Of a stretch of DNA of 49,895 nucleotides, positions 47,126-49,895 are shown piece after piece. The notes under the pieces are model-generated. The model was not told where the DNA came from. It made no database searches and saw only the letters and a program-made list of their open reading frames with translations. Position numbers and translations under genes: made by a program. Within the stretch, counting starts at the first letter, position 1, and every line of letters begins with the position of its first letter. The DNA comes from Sistotremastrum niveocremeum HHB9708 (lineage: Eukaryota; Basidiomycota; Agaricomycetes; Sistotremastrales; Sistotremastraceae), in contig KV419467.1 of NCBI GenBank assembly GCA_001630475.1, forward strand, positions 6,139-56,033. The letters are read 5' to 3'.

Positions 47126-47846
47126 AGTTTCAGGCTTGAACCAACGTTTGCCCGTGCACTGACAGAATTTTTTCAGGGTTGATTCGATTCTGAGCGATTA
47201 TCTCACATTGAGGCCCTATGTATCGCTCTCAATCATCATTCGCATGAACTCCGTCGACGAGCAACAGTAATAGTCTGTAGGTCGATTGGATGGTGAGTTT
47301 GGACTCTGTGCGATGTTCGTCGATACAAATGACTGACATTCGAATCAAGTGCTTGCTTGAGATACTTTGCAAAGAGACTCTCGTCGCACTGATGTGAAGT
47401 CGAGTCCAAGGTCTTGCTGACCAACCAACTACAGTCTGAGTAGCGATGCAAAGTGAGATCGCCTTCAATTTTAATCTACACGTGCACAGCTGACAAATAT
47501 TCAGAGGAAGCTGGGTCATCTGGTTGTCATCCACCCGTGTTTGGGTCAACTGAGTCCTTAGAAAAGCTACCGGTGCATACTGGAAATGCTTGCGCTCGTT
47601 CACTCGGAGACATATACAGGGACTTGGCTGGGAGGGTGAAGGGCTGACCCTATATCTGCGGTGTTGTGCTTATCTTGAATATATATGACTGTTTTGTGCC
47701 TGATATAGTCGACGTGCGATCTCTCTGACCTATCCTGTGTGAGATTGACTAAGTGTTGGTCGTTCGGTGCCTTCAGTTTTCTATTCATTCCATTCATCTC
47801 CTTTAGAATGCGTGAGCATCAGAAGCGCTAAAATCATCCTCGATGT

Positions 47847-47863
47847 GTTATGTCACATCACGC
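47847..47863 (+). promoter_or_regulatory. Unit-boundary palindrome between R5 and R6
   Basis: GTTATGTCACATCACGC. Confidence 0.58.
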
Positions 47864-48229
47864 TCTTCTGCCTACGCTTCATCCAGGACCCATTCCGGCA
47901 CTTCGATCATCCTCCAGCTTTGCCAATCCTTCGTCATATCCAACACAAGACCTCCATCATTTCCTCCTTCTCCCGATCACTCAATCGAATTTCCTTTTCC
48001 GTTTGATCGTCGTCCGATCACATCGATCAAGATCGTCCTCTGTCCTCCGATCGCATCCGATCTTCCCGTCATGGTAGTTGATCGTCGATCATCAGGATTT
48101 CTGATTCGAACAGCTCCGATCTTAGATCCCCTTGTCCAGGATTTTCCCCTCCTCGCAAAGCTTGCGAAGCGTCTACATAACTTCTCTCCGTATCCTACCT
48201 CGATCCACCTGAGATCCTGTCTCATCTCG

Positions 48230-48362
48230 ATGCCAAGCCTCGCCGATCCAAGCCCAAGTCAAACTATCCTCTCCGATCTCTTTCACTCGCGCTGTCTCTC
48301 TATTCCCTCGTCGTATAAAGGCGTCGCCTCATCCCTCCCAACTCTCCATCTTTCCCCCATCT
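48230..48362 (+). promoter_or_regulatory. Array promoter of R6
   Basis: ATGCCAAG (48230-48237), TATAAAG (48314-48320), CCCCCATCT (48354-48362), then ATTCTTGACT further downstream (about 48446) than in other units. Confidence 0.7.
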
Positions 48363-48412
48363 CTCACCATCTATTCTCTTTCCCCTGGGGTGTCATTTTC
48401 GAACGACGCTAT

Positions 48413-49527
48413 AATGCAGCTTCAGAAGAGACTCGCCCTCCACCATTCTTGACTACTTCGTCGTACACCTTTTGAGACTTTCTGGTGCCACAAATATCAC
48501 TCTCACTAACCTCTACGATTTTCTTCACTCCCGGAACGTGCACATGTCGCTGTTGGTGTTGCTCTTCGGGGTAAGTGTTTGTTATCGTTCATTAACTTCA
48601 TTGAGCTGAGTAAGTGCGAATAGGAGGCACCGAGTCTCTGATTCTCACAGCGTCGATCCTTATATAGCATCAAGGATGGGAGGACCTTTCAAGCGCACCA
48701 CCAGTGAGTCTATTGAACTTATCACGGTCTCGCATTTCTGAGATGAGGTCAAAAGACGATGCGCGGATTCCTTGACATAGATGTGTCTGATGCGTAGTCG
48801 CAATTGTAAGCAAATTTCGAATCGATCGTCACTTTCTCATCGTTGATCATTATTGTTTCAGGGATTAGGACAGGCCAGCCCCTTCCCTCTGCGTCTTCCC
48901 GAAACTGTGCGATCGTCAGAAGTCGCGTGTAGGCGGGTAAGAAAATTTTCTTATTCTCGATCCGCTATTATTATAATATTTGCCAAGTGACTCTTGGGAT
49001 CAAACTCTATTATTCCCAGGTTATGCGTCGGGGGGAGAATGAGTTTCGGTGAGCTTTTTATGTAGGCATTCATCCACATTAGACTTATCGCGTTCAAGGC
49101 TTCGATCATATTATCACCTTAGGTCTTTCATCGCTTTCTGGGATGCCGTTCGAGTGCTAGATCGAGCTAGTCTGATAAATAGTCGCCTCCGCGGACCGAG
49201 GTTGATCAGCTCTCATCTAGGATGTGAATTTGTGTGTGGGTAAGTTCTGTTCCTACGTGCATTTTGGTACATAGCTCAATAATCTTTCTCTCAGCCAAGG
49301 AAGCACAGGCCGATGAACTCCACAGCTTGAGGTGTCTGTGCAAGGGCGCTGAACTCACCGTTGTGGTCATTCCAACATCAATTATGGTTACGATACGTTC
49401 AGAAAGTCCGGTGACTATGCGCCAGATCGAGTGGTTGGTGGCCATAGCGGCTGGTAGTTACGTTACCCCAATTATCCTCGACGATTTTGTATTTTTATCT
49501 TGTTTACATGATATTGATGACATCTGA
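48413..49527 (+). CDS. Array unit R6, family gene (approximate extent)
   Basis: Small exons with clear GTAAGT and GTGAGT donors run from the promoter to a last exon at 49295-49527. That exon has LRCLCKGAELTVVVIPTS, comparable to FLCSGYPDTVTVT in R1, and ends at a stop at 49525-49527. The exons between were not fully reconciled. The first ATG after the promoter (48413) is used as the start and is uncertain. A weak 3' motif (CATCTGAAATA) overlaps the stop region. Function unknown. Confidence 0.4.
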
Positions 49528-49650
49528 AATATCTCAGGCGTGAATTTCTATATGTTGACAAGTCTTGTCTCGAGTTCTTCTTCTCGATGGTTGAAACTAG
49601 ATTTTCAGGTTGGGAACTGCCATGTAAACAAACGCAAGAAAGTGAAGCTT

Positions 49651-49665
49651 GTTACGTAATCTCAC
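49651..49665 (+). promoter_or_regulatory. Unit-boundary palindrome after R6 (degenerate)
   Basis: GTTACGTAATCTCAC, 1.8 kb after the previous copy. It suggests a further unit may have begun beyond R6 before the repeat block at the window end. Confidence 0.5.
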
Positions 49666-49744
49666 TTTCAGTCCCTTCGCCACAACATTCTTCGTATGCT
49701 ACATGCCCGCGGCGGTCCGCCTCTAACTATGGATGACTTTTATA

Positions 49745-49895
49745 TAGTGTTCCAAGGTCCAGTCACGACTGGACTTTTGACCTCCAGAGGGTGCGACTGG
49801 CAACTGCCGGTCCGGTTGCCGTCCAAAATTTGGTGTGACTGGCAACTGCGACTGCGGTTGCGGTCCGGCGACCGGTCACGGCTGCGACCAGTTGC
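49745..49895. mobile_element. GC-rich degenerate repeats at window edge, possible transposon end
   Basis: Composition changes abruptly. A phrase like GACTGGCAACTGC occurs at about 49794 and 49837, each followed by GGTTGC-GTCC, giving two imperfect direct copies about 43 bp apart. They also contain inverted versions (GGCAACTGCCGG against CCGGTTGCC). TATAGTGTTCC at 49743 could be a hAT-type terminal sequence, since clustered subterminal repeats are typical of that class. The element runs off the window, so the other end, any transposase and any target duplication cannot be seen. Confidence 0.4.

Noticed and set aside
1-49895. The two arrays as the arms of one giant inverted repeat
   Set aside because: Homology is limited to promoter elements and short motifs; the units differ in length and sequence, so this is two divergent arrays, not a palindrome.

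Overview
The window is from a fungus, most likely a basidiomycete of the Agaricomycotina. The conventional genes have many short GT-AG introns (about 43-70 nt), basidiomycete-style F-box proteins, a fungal HMG-box protein with the RPPNxFILFRR signature, and eukaryotic metabolic genes. No bacterial-style operons, rRNA or convincing tRNA genes were seen.

Layout. The centre (about 13.9-38.1 kb) holds ordinary genes: an F-box protein (13957-15953, +), a GlcNAc-6-phosphate deacetylase (16164-18326, -, eight exons), a two-finger C2H2 protein (20504-23913, +), a decayed F-box region split by a 216-bp inverted repeat (25432-28308, +), 5'-methylthioadenosine phosphorylase (28601-29734, +, five exons), an F-box-like protein (30312-31221, +), an HMG-box protein (33116-34677, +) and an MFS sugar/inositol-type transporter (35920-38064, -, eight exons). 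For most of these I could place every splice junction so that the frame stays open from ATG to stop.

The flanks are the remarkable part. About 1-12.4 kb (all read on the minus strand) and about 38.6-49.7 kb (all on the plus strand) are two outward-facing arrays of units of roughly 2 kb, six per side (called L1-L6 and R1-R6 here). Each unit has the same promoter module: a GATGCCAAG-type box, a TATA box 68-102 bp further on, a CCCCCATCT element 28-40 bp after that, and usually a TTTCTTG element about 30-55 bp further. Many have a spliced gene of very small exons, a TTTTGTTCTGAAATA-like 3' motif, and a GTTAYGTMACGTCAC palindrome separating it from the next unit. R1 and R2 can be spliced into proteins of 182 and 184 aa with matching exon order and an identical 58-nt exon 3. 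Short motifs recur in other units of both arrays. I do not recognise the family. Sequence divergence is high while regulatory architecture is strictly kept, which suggests a co-regulated, fast-evolving family; its function is unknown.

Other notable items are a hairpin-bearing minisatellite near the left end, and a GC-rich block with degenerate repeats at the right edge that may be the end of a transposon. Limits: all splicing was done by eye, and exon models of L1-L6 and R3-R6 are partial.
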